From: Bacteroidota bacterium
GTDB lineage: Bacteria; Bacteroidota; Bacteroidia; Chitinophagales; Chitinophagaceae
Direction: 5' to 3'
Assembly (NCBI GenBank): GCA_023430465.1
Contig: JAEZAM010000049.1
Span: forward strand, 1-64,000
Length of the DNA stretch: 64,000 nucleotides
The translations under genes were made by a program, and so were the position numbers. The notes below the pieces were generated by a model. The model saw nothing but the letters and a program-made list of their open reading frames with translations. It ran no database searches and was not told the DNA's origin. Positions 50,965-59,643 of the stretch are shown piece by piece. Position 1 is the stretch's first letter. Each line of letters starts with the position of its first letter.

Positions 50965-51004
50965 TATCACACTAAACCAGATATTTCAACTTAAAATTTT
51001 AATT

Positions 51005-51376
51005 ATGGGAATGCTTAGAGAATTCCGCGATTTCGCGATGAAAGGCAATGTAGTCGAACTTGCCGTAGCCGTCATTATCGGTGCCGCGTTCGGTACGATC
51101 GTCTCCTCCCTCGTGGATGATGTGATCACCCCGTTGCTGCTGACCCCGGCACTTAAGGCCATCAATGCAGAGAACATCGCCAGCCTGAAATTTGGGGAGG
51201 TAAAATATGGATTGTTCATCTCGGCCGTCATAAAATTCATCATTGTCGCGTTTATACTTTTCCTCATTATCAAGGGTATGAACAGAATGAAAAAGAAAGA
51301 CCCGCCTGCAGCCCCTGCCGGTCCATCCGAAGAGATATTGCTCCTGCGTGAGATCCGCGACTCGCTGAAGCGGTAA
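51005..51376 (+). CDS. mscL: large-conductance mechanosensitive channel
   Basis: 123 aa. Starts MGMLREFRDFAMKGNVVELA (N-terminal amphipathic helix and pore-lining M1), AVIIGAAFGTIVSSLVDDVITP follows, then a periplasmic loop, M2 (FISAVIKFIIVAFILFLIIK) and the cytoplasmic bundle (EEILLLREIRDSL). A homopentamer that opens on membrane stretch to release solutes under hypo-osmotic shock. Full length. Confidence 0.97.
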   Translation: MGMLREFRDFAMKGNVVELAVAVIIGAAFGTIVSSLVDDVITPLLLTPALKAINAENIASLKFGEVKYGLFISAVIKFIIVAFILFLIIKGMNRMKKKDPPAAPAGPSEEILLLREIRDSLKR

Positions 51377-51392
51377 ACACCCCGGATTCCCT

Positions 51393-51400
51393 TATTTTTG
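51393..51400 (+). promoter_or_regulatory. Bacteroidetes -7 element TATTTTTG (scpA)
   Basis: Exact TAnnTTTG match 41 bases before the scpA ATG, immediately followed by the hairpin at 51403-51433. Confidence 0.45.
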
Positions 51401-51402
51401 AC

Positions 51403-51433
51403 CCCTGTCTCATGACCTGAGGCAGGGTTTTTT
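51403..51433 (+). terminator. hairpin with T run between mscL and scpA
   Basis: CCCTG and CAGGG pair around CTCA/TGAG with a T-G wobble between; loop TGACC; six T follow. Probably the mscL terminator, but it lies downstream of the predicted scpA -7 element, so it would be in the scpA leader too. Confidence 0.7.
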
Positions 51434-51441
51434 ATTTAAAC

Positions 51442-52293
51442 ATGGCAAACAACCCCTCTTACCAGATCAAGCTCGCACAATTCGAAGGTCCATTTGACCT
51501 GCTGTTGTTCTTTATCGAGCGGGACGAACTGGATATTTACAATATCCCCATTACTAAAATCACCAACGACTTTCTTGATTATATCCATTCCCAGGAATCG
51601 CTCAACATCGAGCTTTCCAGTGAATTCATCCTTTTCATCTCCACGCTGATGCGGATCAAGGCAAAAATGCTGTTGCCGCGTAAAGAACTGGATGCACAGG
51701 GGAATGAGATCGATCCGCGTGATGAGCTCGTCAGCAAGATCCTGGAGTACAAGAAATTTAAGGAGGCTTCCGCCGAGATGGCTGAAATGGAAGCGATGCG
51801 CATGCTGATGGTAAAGCGCGGCAACATCCAAAAAGAACTTTCGCAGATCGGCGAGGATGCGGGTGAAGGAACGGAGATCCAGAACATCACTCTCTTTAAA
51901 CTGATGAAGGCCTTCGAAAAGGCCATGCAGAAATATGTGGATCGCGTGAATGCGCCTGTGCATACTGTTGTGCAGTACCGCTATACCATGGAAGACAGCA
52001 GGCGGGATATGCTGGAGCTCGCTGAATCTGCAAAGACAGTCACATTCGAAAAGATATTCCAGGTGGCCGAGAACAGGGTCCATGCCATCTTCCTGTTTCT
52101 CTCCCTGCTTGAACTTGTGCAGCAAAAATTCATGAAGATCGTGATAGGAGAGGGGATGAATAATTTCTTCATTGAATACAATGATCCTGAAACAAGGCTG
52201 GCCGAGCTGGAAGAGGAGAAGCAGAATGATCCCGACAACCAGGAGAATCAGGAAGATCTGCCCGGCCTGGACGAAACGCCTATTCAATCATAA
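51442..52293 (+). CDS. scpA: segregation and condensation protein A
   Basis: 283 aa. Family N-terminus YQIKLAQFEGPFDLLLFFIE with DELDIYNIPITKITNDFLDY; the middle helical bundle and a C-terminal winged-helix-like region (SAKTVTFEKIFQVAENRVHA, then FLFLSLLELVQQKFM). It bridges the SMC heads as the kleisin of the chromosome condensation complex. The acidic tail (EEEKQNDPDNQENQEDLPG) is unusual in composition but plausible. scpB and smc are not in the window. The OsmC gene follows 18 bases later. Confidence 0.95.
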   Translation: MANNPSYQIKLAQFEGPFDLLLFFIERDELDIYNIPITKITNDFLDYIHSQESLNIELSSEFILFISTLMRIKAKMLLPRKELDAQGNEIDPRDELVSKILEYKKFKEASAEMAEMEAMRMLMVKRGNIQKELSQIGEDAGEGTEIQNITLFKLMKAFEKAMQKYVDRVNAPVHTVVQYRYTMEDSRRDMLELAESAKTVTFEKIFQVAENRVHAIFLFLSLLELVQQKFMKIVIGEGMNNFFIEYNDPETRLAELEEEKQNDPDNQENQEDLPGLDETPIQS

Positions 52294-52311
52294 CTCATAA
52301 AATAAATAACC

Positions 52312-52722
52312 ATGAAACGTTTCGCAACAGCAAACTGGAAAGGATCCGGCAAAGAAGGCCAGGGTACTAATACCACACAGTCAGGAGTGCTTAATAACAC
52401 CCAATATTCTTTCAATACCCGCTTTGCGGACGGCATTGGTACCAACCCCGAAGAGCTGATAGCTGCTGCACATGCCGGCTGCTTCACAATGAAGCTGAGT
52501 TTCGTGCTGAATGAGGCTGGTTTCACTGCTGACAACATCGACACGAAATGCACCATCAATTTCGAAAACGGTGCGATCACTGAATCTCACCTCGATGTAA
52601 CTGCAACGATCCCTGGCATCGACCAGGCAAAATTTGACGAATGTGCGGCCGATGCAAAAGCGAACTGCCCCATCAGCAAGCTCCTCAATACCAACATCAC
52701 CATGGATGCCAGGCTCGCCTGA
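52312..52722 (+). CDS. OsmC-family peroxiredoxin-like protein
   Basis: 136 aa. OsmC signature: GTNPEELIAAAHAGCFTMKL with the first catalytic cysteine in AHAGCF and the second in KANCPISKLLNT near the C-terminus. The N-terminal strand ATANWKGSGKEGQGT is typical. The dimer reduces organic peroxides through the cysteine pair. A terminator follows, so scpA and osmC may share a transcript. Confidence 0.95.
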   Translation: MKRFATANWKGSGKEGQGTNTTQSGVLNNTQYSFNTRFADGIGTNPEELIAAAHAGCFTMKLSFVLNEAGFTADNIDTKCTINFENGAITESHLDVTATIPGIDQAKFDECAADAKANCPISKLLNTNITMDARLA

Positions 52723-52744
52723 TATTCTTCGGTAATTTTTTTTA

Positions 52745-52768
52745 AAGGGCCGGCAGGCCCTTTTTTTT
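52745..52768 (+). terminator. Rho-independent terminator
   Basis: Stem AAGGGCC / GGCCCTT, loop GGCA, then a T run to 52768; three bases short of the convergent L,D-transpeptidase-like gene. Confidence 0.92.
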
Positions 52769-52771
52769 GTG

Positions 52772-53428
52772 TCAGTCGCCGAGACTGCTGTCATAGATCC
52801 AAAGCAGCACAGGCTTTGCCGACTTGTCGATGATCGGCTTGAGATAAGCCAGATAGCCTGGGGAAACGGTAGGGCATCCATCGCTCTGGCAGATGTCTTC
52901 TTCAACAGCGTTTGATGGCACACATTCGTGCGAATGCAGTACTACATAACGCTCGAATGCCTTGTCGTTTGTTTTATCAAGTCCGTGAAGTTTATATGCC
53001 AGGCCAAATCTGCCGTGATAACTTTTCCCGACACGGTACCTGCCGAGTGAACTGCAACCACACCCGACTGTATTGCCGTAGCGCCGGCCCTCCAGCCAGT
53101 CTTCGTTGCACCGGCCATGTGTAACCGGCGCAGCGTTGCGGATACTGTCTTTCCGAAGATCATAGACGAAGAAGCGATTGGCGCCGGAGGCCATATTCAT
53201 GTCGATCAGGAAACAGATTTGTGTATTGAAACCCTTGGCGCTGGCATAGCTTTTTGCATCTGCTGCCTTGCTGCGCAATGCATCGAGGTGGCGCGGTTCG
53301 ATGGCTGCCTTGCTGACGGATTTAGGGAAATGTAACGCTGCGATGCGGTGGAATTGCCCGGTTGTGGAATACATCAGGGCACCGGCCGTTGCCGCTGCAA
53401 GTAAGGAGATGGTGATTATTCCTCTCAT
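52772..53428 (-). CDS. secreted L,D-transpeptidase-like (YkuD_2) protein
   Basis: 218 aa. N-terminal signal peptide or anchor (GIITISLLAAATAGALMYST). The catalytic motif is VLHSHECVPSNAVEEDICQS with DGCPTVSPGYLAYL: the histidine and the SDGC cysteine (about residue 182) characteristic of the murein L,D-transpeptidase catalytic-domain family. GNTVGCGCSSLGRYRVG gives extra cysteines. It probably modifies peptidoglycan cross-links in the periplasm. The start is an ATG; no longer form is needed. Confidence 0.88.
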   Translation of the reverse strand: MRGIITISLLAAATAGALMYSTTGQFHRIAALHFPKSVSKAAIEPRHLDALRSKAADAKSYASAKGFNTQICFLIDMNMASGANRFFVYDLRKDSIRNAAPVTHGRCNEDWLEGRRYGNTVGCGCSSLGRYRVGKSYHGRFGLAYKLHGLDKTNDKAFERYVVLHSHECVPSNAVEEDICQSDGCPTVSPGYLAYLKPIIDKSAKPVLLWIYDSSLGD

Positions 53429-53492
53429 AAACAGGATTGATCTGCTAAGATGCCGATCAGCCCAATTTCAATAAATTCTCTGAGATTATTTG

Positions 53493-55430
53493 TTAAATAA
53501 GCTTGTAAGCTTCTCTACTCACACGTATCTGCATCATCTCCCGGGCTGTGTCGGCAATTCCTTCGGCATCATATCCGCATTCACGGTGCAATTCCTTTGG
53601 CGTACCGTGTTCAACGATCCGGTCAGGTATGCCAAGGATGCGAACTTCATTTTTATATCCGTGAAGCGCCATGAACTCGAGGATGGCCGAACCGAATCCA
53701 CCCTGGATACAACCATCTTCTACCGTAATGATCTTACCATAGGTTTGCAGGGCTTCGTGCAACAGAGCTTCATCCAGTGGCTTCACGAACCTGATATCAT
53801 AATGTGCCGGTGTGATACCGTCAGCACGGAGCTCACGGATAGCGCTGGCCGCAAAATTACCGGGGTGGCCGAAACTCAGGATGGCAATGTCTTTCCCGTC
53901 ACGGATCTTTCTGCCGGTACCGATCCGGATCTCCTGCATCGGAGTTTGCCACTCCGGCATCACCCCCTCACCACGCGGATAGCGGATCACAAATGGGTAT
54001 TGGTTCTTTTCAAGTTGGGCAGTGTACATCAGGTTGCGCAATTCGCTTTCATTCATTGGCGAGCTGATCACCATATTGGGAATGCAACGCATGTAGGCGA
54101 TATCGTAAGCACCGTGGTGGGTTGGACCATCATCTCCTACAACTCCCGCACGATCCAGGCACATCACCACAGGGAGTTTTTGTATCGCTACATCATGCAC
54201 TACCTGGTCATAGCCTCTTTGCATGAATGATGAATAGATATTGCAGAACACGCGCATGCCCTGCGTGGCCAGGCCTGCGCTGACCGTGACGGCGTGTTGC
54301 TCACAGATTCCCACATCAAACGCGCGATCCGGCATTTTCTCCATCATGAATTTCATCGAGCAGCCCGATGGCATGGCCGGTGTTACACCCATGATGGCGC
54401 TATTGGCTTCTGCGAGTTCGATCAGCGTATGTCCAAACACATCCTGGTATTTGGGAGCCTGGGGGGTGTCAAATTTTTTGCGGAAGATCTCGCCGGTTAC
54501 TTTATCAAAGAGGCCGGGAGCATGCCATTTTGTTTGATCTTTTTCCGCCAGTGCATAGCCCTTGCCCTTGGTGGTAATGATGTGCAAGAGTTTTGGGCCA
54601 GGTATCTCGCGCAGGTCGCGGAGTGTGTCCACGAGCTTGGCTATGTTATGTCCGTCGATCGGTCCGAAGTACCGGATCTTCAATGCTTCGAAAAGATTGG
54701 CGCTGCTGCTGACCATGCCCTTCAATCCCTCCGCCAGTTTATGGCCCATGGCACGGCTGAAATTTTTCCCAACAGGCAATTTACCCAGCAGTTTCCAGAC
54801 ATCGTCCTTTACCTTATTGTAGGTTGGAGAAGTGGTGATATCAGTGAGGTATTCTTTCAGTGCGCCAACATTGGGGTCAATGCCAATGCCATTGTCGTTG
54901 AGCACAATCAGCATGTCGGAATTGGCTACTCCTGCGTGGTTCATGGCTTCGAAGGCCATACCGGCGGTCATCGATCCGTCACCGATCACAGCAACGACCT
55001 TTTTATCTTCTTCGCCTTTGTATTTCGCCGCGATGGCCATCCCCAGCGCTGCAGAAATGGATGTGGATGAATGCCCGACACCAAAGGTGTCATATTCACT
55101 TTCCGATCTCTTGGGGAAGCCGCTGATGCCTTTGTATTTGCGATTGGTTGGGAAAATATCCCGGCGGCCGGTCAGGATTTTATGTCCATAAGCCTGGTGG
55201 CCCACATCCCATACCAGTTGGTCATACGGTGTGTTGTAGATGTAGTGCAGGGCAGTGGTCAGTTCCACCACGCCCAGGGATGCCCCGAAATGACCGCCAT
55301 GTACGCTGACGACGTCAATAATGTATTGCCTGAGCTCATCACAGACCTGGTGAAGTTTTTCACGGGGTAGTTTTTTGAGGTCGGCGGGCGAGTCGATCGT
55401 TGACAATAGCGGTCCGGGCGTGATTTCCAT
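53493..55430 (-). CDS. dxs: 1-deoxy-D-xylulose-5-phosphate synthase
   Basis: 645 aa. Thiamine diphosphate motif in IGDGSMTAGMAFEAMNHAGV (GDG...N), the N-terminal HGGHFGASLGVVELT, transketolase-like second domain with EQHAVTVSAGLATQG and the C-terminal domain ending GIADTAREMMQIRVS. It makes DXP from pyruvate and glyceraldehyde 3-phosphate, the first step of the MEP isoprenoid pathway, which also feeds the prenyl-glycerol enzyme at 58749 and undecaprenyl carriers. TACTTTTA at 55449-55456 (minus strand) is a possible -7 element. Confidence 0.97.
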   Translation of the reverse strand: MEITPGPLLSTIDSPADLKKLPREKLHQVCDELRQYIIDVVSVHGGHFGASLGVVELTTALHYIYNTPYDQLVWDVGHQAYGHKILTGRRDIFPTNRKYKGISGFPKRSESEYDTFGVGHSSTSISAALGMAIAAKYKGEEDKKVVAVIGDGSMTAGMAFEAMNHAGVANSDMLIVLNDNGIGIDPNVGALKEYLTDITTSPTYNKVKDDVWKLLGKLPVGKNFSRAMGHKLAEGLKGMVSSSANLFEALKIRYFGPIDGHNIAKLVDTLRDLREIPGPKLLHIITTKGKGYALAEKDQTKWHAPGLFDKVTGEIFRKKFDTPQAPKYQDVFGHTLIELAEANSAIMGVTPAMPSGCSMKFMMEKMPDRAFDVGICEQHAVTVSAGLATQGMRVFCNIYSSFMQRGYDQVVHDVAIQKLPVVMCLDRAGVVGDDGPTHHGAYDIAYMRCIPNMVISSPMNESELRNLMYTAQLEKNQYPFVIRYPRGEGVMPEWQTPMQEIRIGTGRKIRDGKDIAILSFGHPGNFAASAIRELRADGITPAHYDIRFVKPLDEALLHEALQTYGKIITVEDGCIQGGFGSAILEFMALHGYKNEVRILGIPDRIVEHGTPKELHRECGYDAEGIADTAREMMQIRVSREAYKLI

Positions 55431-55596
55431 GCATCAATTTTAACAGTGTAAAAGTAGCAATTTCCACTCAGCGGGGATAATTGCTTAACGCAGTTTCCGC
55501 CAGCCGGTTGACAAATCACTGACATTTTGTTCCCGCCCATTTGTAAAACCAATCTGCCACTGGTAATTTACAGGGCCTGAACACCCTTAAAACGGC

Positions 55597-55604
55597 TATT
55601 TTTG
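55597..55604 (+). promoter_or_regulatory. Bacteroidetes -7 element TATTTTTG (sensor kinase)
   Basis: Exact TAnnTTTG match 6 bases before the ATG at 55611, which makes the in-frame TTG at 55602 unlikely as a start and implies a very short or absent leader. Confidence 0.5.
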
Positions 55605-55610
55605 AGGTTT

Positions 55611-56687
55611 ATGCAAATCGGCAACAGGCGATACTGGATTTTCCAGGCAGTAGGTTGGGGCAGTTTTTTTGTCAGTTTTACCTTCTTTGCCTTTTCTTTC
55701 AGGCAGCTCAGAGTGGAGTTCTTTGAGCGGCAGGGGATCTTTGTTGCCCTTGGTATCCTGTTTTACCACGGCATGCGGCACCTTATCATCCGCATGGGTT
55801 TATTGCAGCGGAAGCTGAACGACCAGGTCGTCGGGTTCCTGTTGCTCACCCTCATCGTAGCCCTGCTGATTTCATTTACTTATATAGAAATATTGCAGGC
55901 CGTAGACCTCCTCAAATCCGAAGACAGGCTGCTGCTGGAGCAGGAGGAACGCAGTTTTTTCGTGCGTAAATGGCTGATCATCCTCAACAATACGCTGTTT
56001 CCTTTTCTTATCCTCTTCATCTGGAACCTGATCTATTTCGTCTATCACTATGTCGAAAAAAGCCGGAAGCAACAAATGGATACGTTGCAATTGGAATCGC
56101 TGGTGAAGGAACTGGAGCTGAAAACCATCAAGGCGCATATCAACCCGCATTTCATTTTCAACTCACTGAATAGTATCCGGGCGCTGGTGGACGAGAATCC
56201 CGAGCGGGCGCGCAAGGCGATAACCGAACTTAGTACCATCCTCCGCAGCAGCATGCAGGCAGATAAATCAGAGTCAGTGCCCCTGAGCCGTGAACTTGAT
56301 ATTGTGAAAGACTATCTCGCACTCGAGAATATGCGCTTTGAGGACCGGCTGAAGGTGGAGTTCGATATCGACGAAGAGACGCTGAAATTGCCCGTGCCCC
56401 CCATGATGCTGCAAACGCTGGTCGAAAATGCGATCAAGCATGGCATCAGTAAGCAGATCCATGGCGGTATCGTACGGGTCAGTTCTGCACTGACAAATGA
56501 TTTTCACATTCTCACCGTGCAGAACACCGGGCTGCTGAATGGCCACCGGAACAGCGAGGGTTTTGGACTTTCCAGCACCACCGATCGCCTGAGTCTCCTC
56601 TATGGAAATAAAGCTAAATTTGAGATCAAGCAAGCCGATCCTACCTTGGTGGAAGCCCGCGTGGTGATACCAATGGAGGCTGATTAA
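55611..56687 (+). CDS. LytS/YehU-family sensor histidine kinase
   Basis: 358 aa from ATG MQIGNRRYWIFQAVGWG. Four membrane helices in residues 1 to about 150 with no large sensor domain, a coiled linker (RKQQMDTLQLESLVKELELK), then the His_kinase domain with phospho-acceptor His180 in HINPHFIFNSLNS and the ATPase N box in MMLQTLVENAIKHGIS, G box GFGLSSTTDRL. The downstream gene is its LytTR-type response regulator, 13 bases away. Signal unknown; in other bacteria such pairs respond to membrane or metabolite state. Confidence 0.93.
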   Translation: MQIGNRRYWIFQAVGWGSFFVSFTFFAFSFRQLRVEFFERQGIFVALGILFYHGMRHLIIRMGLLQRKLNDQVVGFLLLTLIVALLISFTYIEILQAVDLLKSEDRLLLEQEERSFFVRKWLIILNNTLFPFLILFIWNLIYFVYHYVEKSRKQQMDTLQLESLVKELELKTIKAHINPHFIFNSLNSIRALVDENPERARKAITELSTILRSSMQADKSESVPLSRELDIVKDYLALENMRFEDRLKVEFDIDEETLKLPVPPMMLQTLVENAIKHGISKQIHGGIVRVSSALTNDFHILTVQNTGLLNGHRNSEGFGLSSTTDRLSLLYGNKAKFEIKQADPTLVEARVVIPMEAD

Positions 56688-56700
56688 TAAAACCATTCAC

Positions 56701-57429
56701 ATGCGAGCAATTATTATTGACGATGAACGCCTGGCAAGAGCCGAACTGCGGAAGCTGTTGCAGGAATTTCCGGAAGTGGAAATTATCGACGAGGCGGCAA
56801 ACGCAGAGGAGGGCATCTCCAAGATTGAATCCCTTCAGCCTGATCTTATTTTCCTGGACATCCAGATGCCCGGCAAGACGGGGTTTGATATGCTGGCCTC
56901 CCTGGAACGCGCACCACAGGTGATCTTCACCACCGCTTACGATGAGTTTGCCCTCAAGGCCTTTGAAGTAAACGCACTCGATTACCTGCTCAAACCAGTT
57001 GAGCCAAAACGCCTGGCTGACGCCATACAGAAGCTTAGCCAGGGCGAACAAAAAGAAAACAAGCAGAATGGTGAGTTTTCCAATAACAGTATCCTGAGCG
57101 AGAACGACCAGGTATTCGTCAAGGATGGCGAGCGCTGCTGGTTTGTCAAACTCAGTGATATTCGCCTCTTCGAAAGTGTGGGGAACTATGCAAAGGTGTT
57201 CTTCGGGCCCAATAAACCCCTGATACTAAAATCACTCAACGCGCTGGAAGAAAGGTTGGATGAAAAATTCTTTTTTCGCGCCAATCGCAAGCACATTGTC
57301 AACCTGCGTATGATCGATAAGATCGAGCCCTATTTCAACGGCGGCCTGCTGCTGGAATTGAAAGGCGGAGAAAAGATCGAAGTGAGCAGGAGACAAACGG
57401 TGAAGTTCAAAGAAATGATGAGTCTCTAA
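56701..57429 (+). CDS. LytTR-family response regulator
   Basis: 242 aa. Receiver domain 1-120 with Asp7-Asp8, phospho-acceptor Asp53 (FLDIQMPGKTG) and KPVEPKRL. LytTR DNA-binding domain at about 140-242: VFVKDGERCWFVKLSDIRLF, KVFFGPNKPLILKSLNALEE, and the DNA-contact region FFRANRKHIVNLRMIDKIE with EVSRRQTVKFKEMM. Activated by the adjacent LytS-type kinase; targets unknown. The M28 peptidase gene starts 29 bases later and may be a transcript partner. Confidence 0.95.
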   Translation: MRAIIIDDERLARAELRKLLQEFPEVEIIDEAANAEEGISKIESLQPDLIFLDIQMPGKTGFDMLASLERAPQVIFTTAYDEFALKAFEVNALDYLLKPVEPKRLADAIQKLSQGEQKENKQNGEFSNNSILSENDQVFVKDGERCWFVKLSDIRLFESVGNYAKVFFGPNKPLILKSLNALEERLDEKFFFRANRKHIVNLRMIDKIEPYFNGGLLLELKGGEKIEVSRRQTVKFKEMMSL

Positions 57430-57458
57430 GACCTAATAATTATCATTAAATTTTTCTC

Positions 57459-58745
57459 ATGTACAAACTATCATTATTAGTCATCGGCCTGACGGCTGGT
57501 GTGGTTTCCTATTGCCAGGATCCGGCTGCGCAGATCAATGCCGACAATGCCAAAAGAATCATCAGCGTACTTGCCGCGGATGAGATGAAAGGCAGGAAGA
57601 CATTTTCTCCAGAGATAGATAAAGCCGCGGACTTCATTGCTGCCGAGTTCAAGGCAGCAGGTCTTCAACCAGCAAAAGGTGCGAAAGGATTTCTTCAGCC
57701 ATTTACCATGATGACGGCGAAGCAGACGGAAATCAAAGCAACGGCAAATGGTGCGGAACTGGATGCAAAAAATGTTCTCGTTGTAACAGCAAAGCCTGCC
57801 CTTAAGCTGACAGAAGCTTCGAAACTTAAGACGGTTACAATCCCGGCAGGTGCGTCCTTGTTTGAAAAGGCGGTAGAGCTGGCCCACGGTTCAGAATCGA
57901 CACTGGTATTGGTAGACGAAAGTTTTTCAAAGAATTTCGGCCGCCTGTCTTTTCTGAAAAGAAATTTTTTCGCGATGAAGGCGGACATCGTTTTCCTATT
58001 GGCCAATACTGCCCCGGCTACATGGAGCATCGATGTAACCCATGATATCACGATGCAGAAACTGGCAAACGTTGTGGGGATATTGCCCGGCAAATCAAAG
58101 AAAGAGGAGTATGTGATCTTCTCCGGTCACTATGATCATATCGGAACCGGCAAGCCTGCCAACGGTGATTCCATTTACAATGGCGCTAATGATGATGCGG
58201 CTGGAACAACCGCAGTGATCATGCTGGCTAAGTATTTTGCCACATTGAAAAATAATGAGCGCACGCTGGTGTTTGCCACCTTCACGGCAGAAGAGATCGG
58301 TGGTTTTGGTTCTCAATATTTCTCCGAACAATTCAAACCCGATGCAGTGAAAGCGATGTTCAATATAGAGATGATCGGCACAGAGAGTAAATGGGGAAAG
58401 AATTCAGCCTACATCACGGGCTTTGATAAAACAGACATGGGTGCGTTATTGCAAAAAAACCTCGAAGGAACGGGTTTTACATTTCACCCTGATCCATACC
58501 CGACGCAACAACTGTTTTACCGTTCAGACAATGCAACGCTGGCAAAGCTGGGTGTTCCTGCACATACGATCTCAACGGCAAAGATGGATGGAGAGCCGCA
58601 CTATCACAAGTTGACCGATCATGTGGAGACACTGGACATGGAAAACATGGCGATGATCATTCGTTCAATCGCACTGAGTTCGAGAAGCATCGTGGCAGGA
58701 AAGGATACGCCGTCAAGAGTAAAACCGGAAGATTTGAAGAGATAA
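57459..58745 (+). CDS. secreted M28-family zinc aminopeptidase
   Basis: 428 aa. N-terminal signal peptide; VVSYC followed by QD could be a lipobox, so lipoprotein attachment is possible. Metal-binding motifs of M28: SGHYDHIG (His, Asp), GANDDAAGTTAVIMLA, FATFTAEEIGGFGSQYF (catalytic Glu-Glu), FNIEMIG and PAHTISTAKMDG, which supplies the last histidine. A PA-like insert lies between about residues 90 and 200. It removes amino acids from peptides in the periplasm or at the surface. The stop is 3 bases from that of the convergent GGGP synthase gene. Confidence 0.93.
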   Translation: MYKLSLLVIGLTAGVVSYCQDPAAQINADNAKRIISVLAADEMKGRKTFSPEIDKAADFIAAEFKAAGLQPAKGAKGFLQPFTMMTAKQTEIKATANGAELDAKNVLVVTAKPALKLTEASKLKTVTIPAGASLFEKAVELAHGSESTLVLVDESFSKNFGRLSFLKRNFFAMKADIVFLLANTAPATWSIDVTHDITMQKLANVVGILPGKSKKEEYVIFSGHYDHIGTGKPANGDSIYNGANDDAAGTTAVIMLAKYFATLKNNERTLVFATFTAEEIGGFGSQYFSEQFKPDAVKAMFNIEMIGTESKWGKNSAYITGFDKTDMGALLQKNLEGTGFTFHPDPYPTQQLFYRSDNATLAKLGVPAHTISTAKMDGEPHYHKLTDHVETLDMENMAMIIRSIALSSRSIVAGKDTPSRVKPEDLKR

Positions 58746-58748
58746 GTG

Positions 58749-59507
58749 TCAGGAAACGCTAACGGGCACAGAATGTATTGCCTCGCTCATTTGCAGAATG
58801 AGTGAGGCATCTTTTTCTATAGCATTGCCAACGACGATCACATCGGCACCGGCCTTGCAATTGAGGTAGGCTTTCTCCGGCTCGGTGATGCCGCCGCCGA
58901 TGATGAGAGGTGTTTCGATTACGCGGGATACAGCGGCAATCATCTGTTCAGAAATAGCGCGTTTGGCACCACTGCCTGCATCCATGTAAATGAGTTTCAT
59001 GCCGAGCATCTCACCCGCCATAGCGGTACACATCGCAATCTCATTCTTATCAGCAGGAACCGGGGTCGCATTGCTGATGTATGATACCGTTGTTGGGGCA
59101 CCGCCATCGATCACGATATAACCCGTAGACATGATCTCGAGGCCTGATTGACGAACGATAGGAGCCGATACCACATGCTGACCGATGAGTAATTCCGGAT
59201 TGCGGCCGGAAATAAGGGAAAGATATAGAAGACCATCGGCGTACTTACTCACCTGCGACGGGCTCCCCGGAAAAAGGATCACCGGAATATCACAGCGTTG
59301 CTTGATGTGCTGCACACACTGGTCAAGATGATTGGAAATAACCAGGCTTCCGCCGAGGAAAAAATAGTCAACCTTCGCTTTCACTGACCTGTCCACCACC
59401 TCATTGAGAATAGCTGTATCTACCTTGTCAGGATCGATAAGTACGGCAAATGATTTCCTGCCTGCTTTCTTCTTTTCCGTAAGGGTGTTATAGATCATTG
59501 ACTTCAT
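58749..59507 (-). CDS. geranylgeranylglyceryl/heptaprenylglyceryl phosphate synthase family
   Basis: 252 aa, a TIM-barrel of the GGGPS/PcrB family. Signatures: SFAVLIDPDKVD, FLGGSLVISNHLDQCV, ILFPGSPSQVSKYADGLLYL, YIVIDGGAPTTVSYI, and the phosphate-binding IIGGGITEPEKAYLNCKAGA with VVVGNAIEKD-like end. Members join glycerol-1-phosphate to a polyprenyl diphosphate; in archaea this makes ether lipids, and group II members exist in Flavobacteria. The chain length used here is not readable. Two start codons (M1, M4) are possible. Confidence 0.92.
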   Translation of the reverse strand: MKSMIYNTLTEKKKAGRKSFAVLIDPDKVDTAILNEVVDRSVKAKVDYFFLGGSLVISNHLDQCVQHIKQRCDIPVILFPGSPSQVSKYADGLLYLSLISGRNPELLIGQHVVSAPIVRQSGLEIMSTGYIVIDGGAPTTVSYISNATPVPADKNEIAMCTAMAGEMLGMKLIYMDAGSGAKRAISEQMIAAVSRVIETPLIIGGGITEPEKAYLNCKAGADVIVVGNAIEKDASLILQMSEAIHSVPVSVS

Positions 59508-59643
59508 CCGGTACCGGTTGATTATTGCAAAAATGCGAAAAGTTTTTGGCTTTTAACAGGTTAATTTTCATAGGAGTTATTGCAGATATGGGGCTATACA
59601 CTAATGTATTCTTGCACACTTCCGGCGTATGACCTGCCGGTGG

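Noticed and set aside
51436..52287. 283-codon minus-strand frame matching scpA almost end to end
   Set aside because: Shadow of scpA; phenylalanine- and histidine-rich with no start context.
53490..55070. long plus-strand frames opposite dxs
   Set aside because: Antisense to dxs, which has all its motifs; no independent support.
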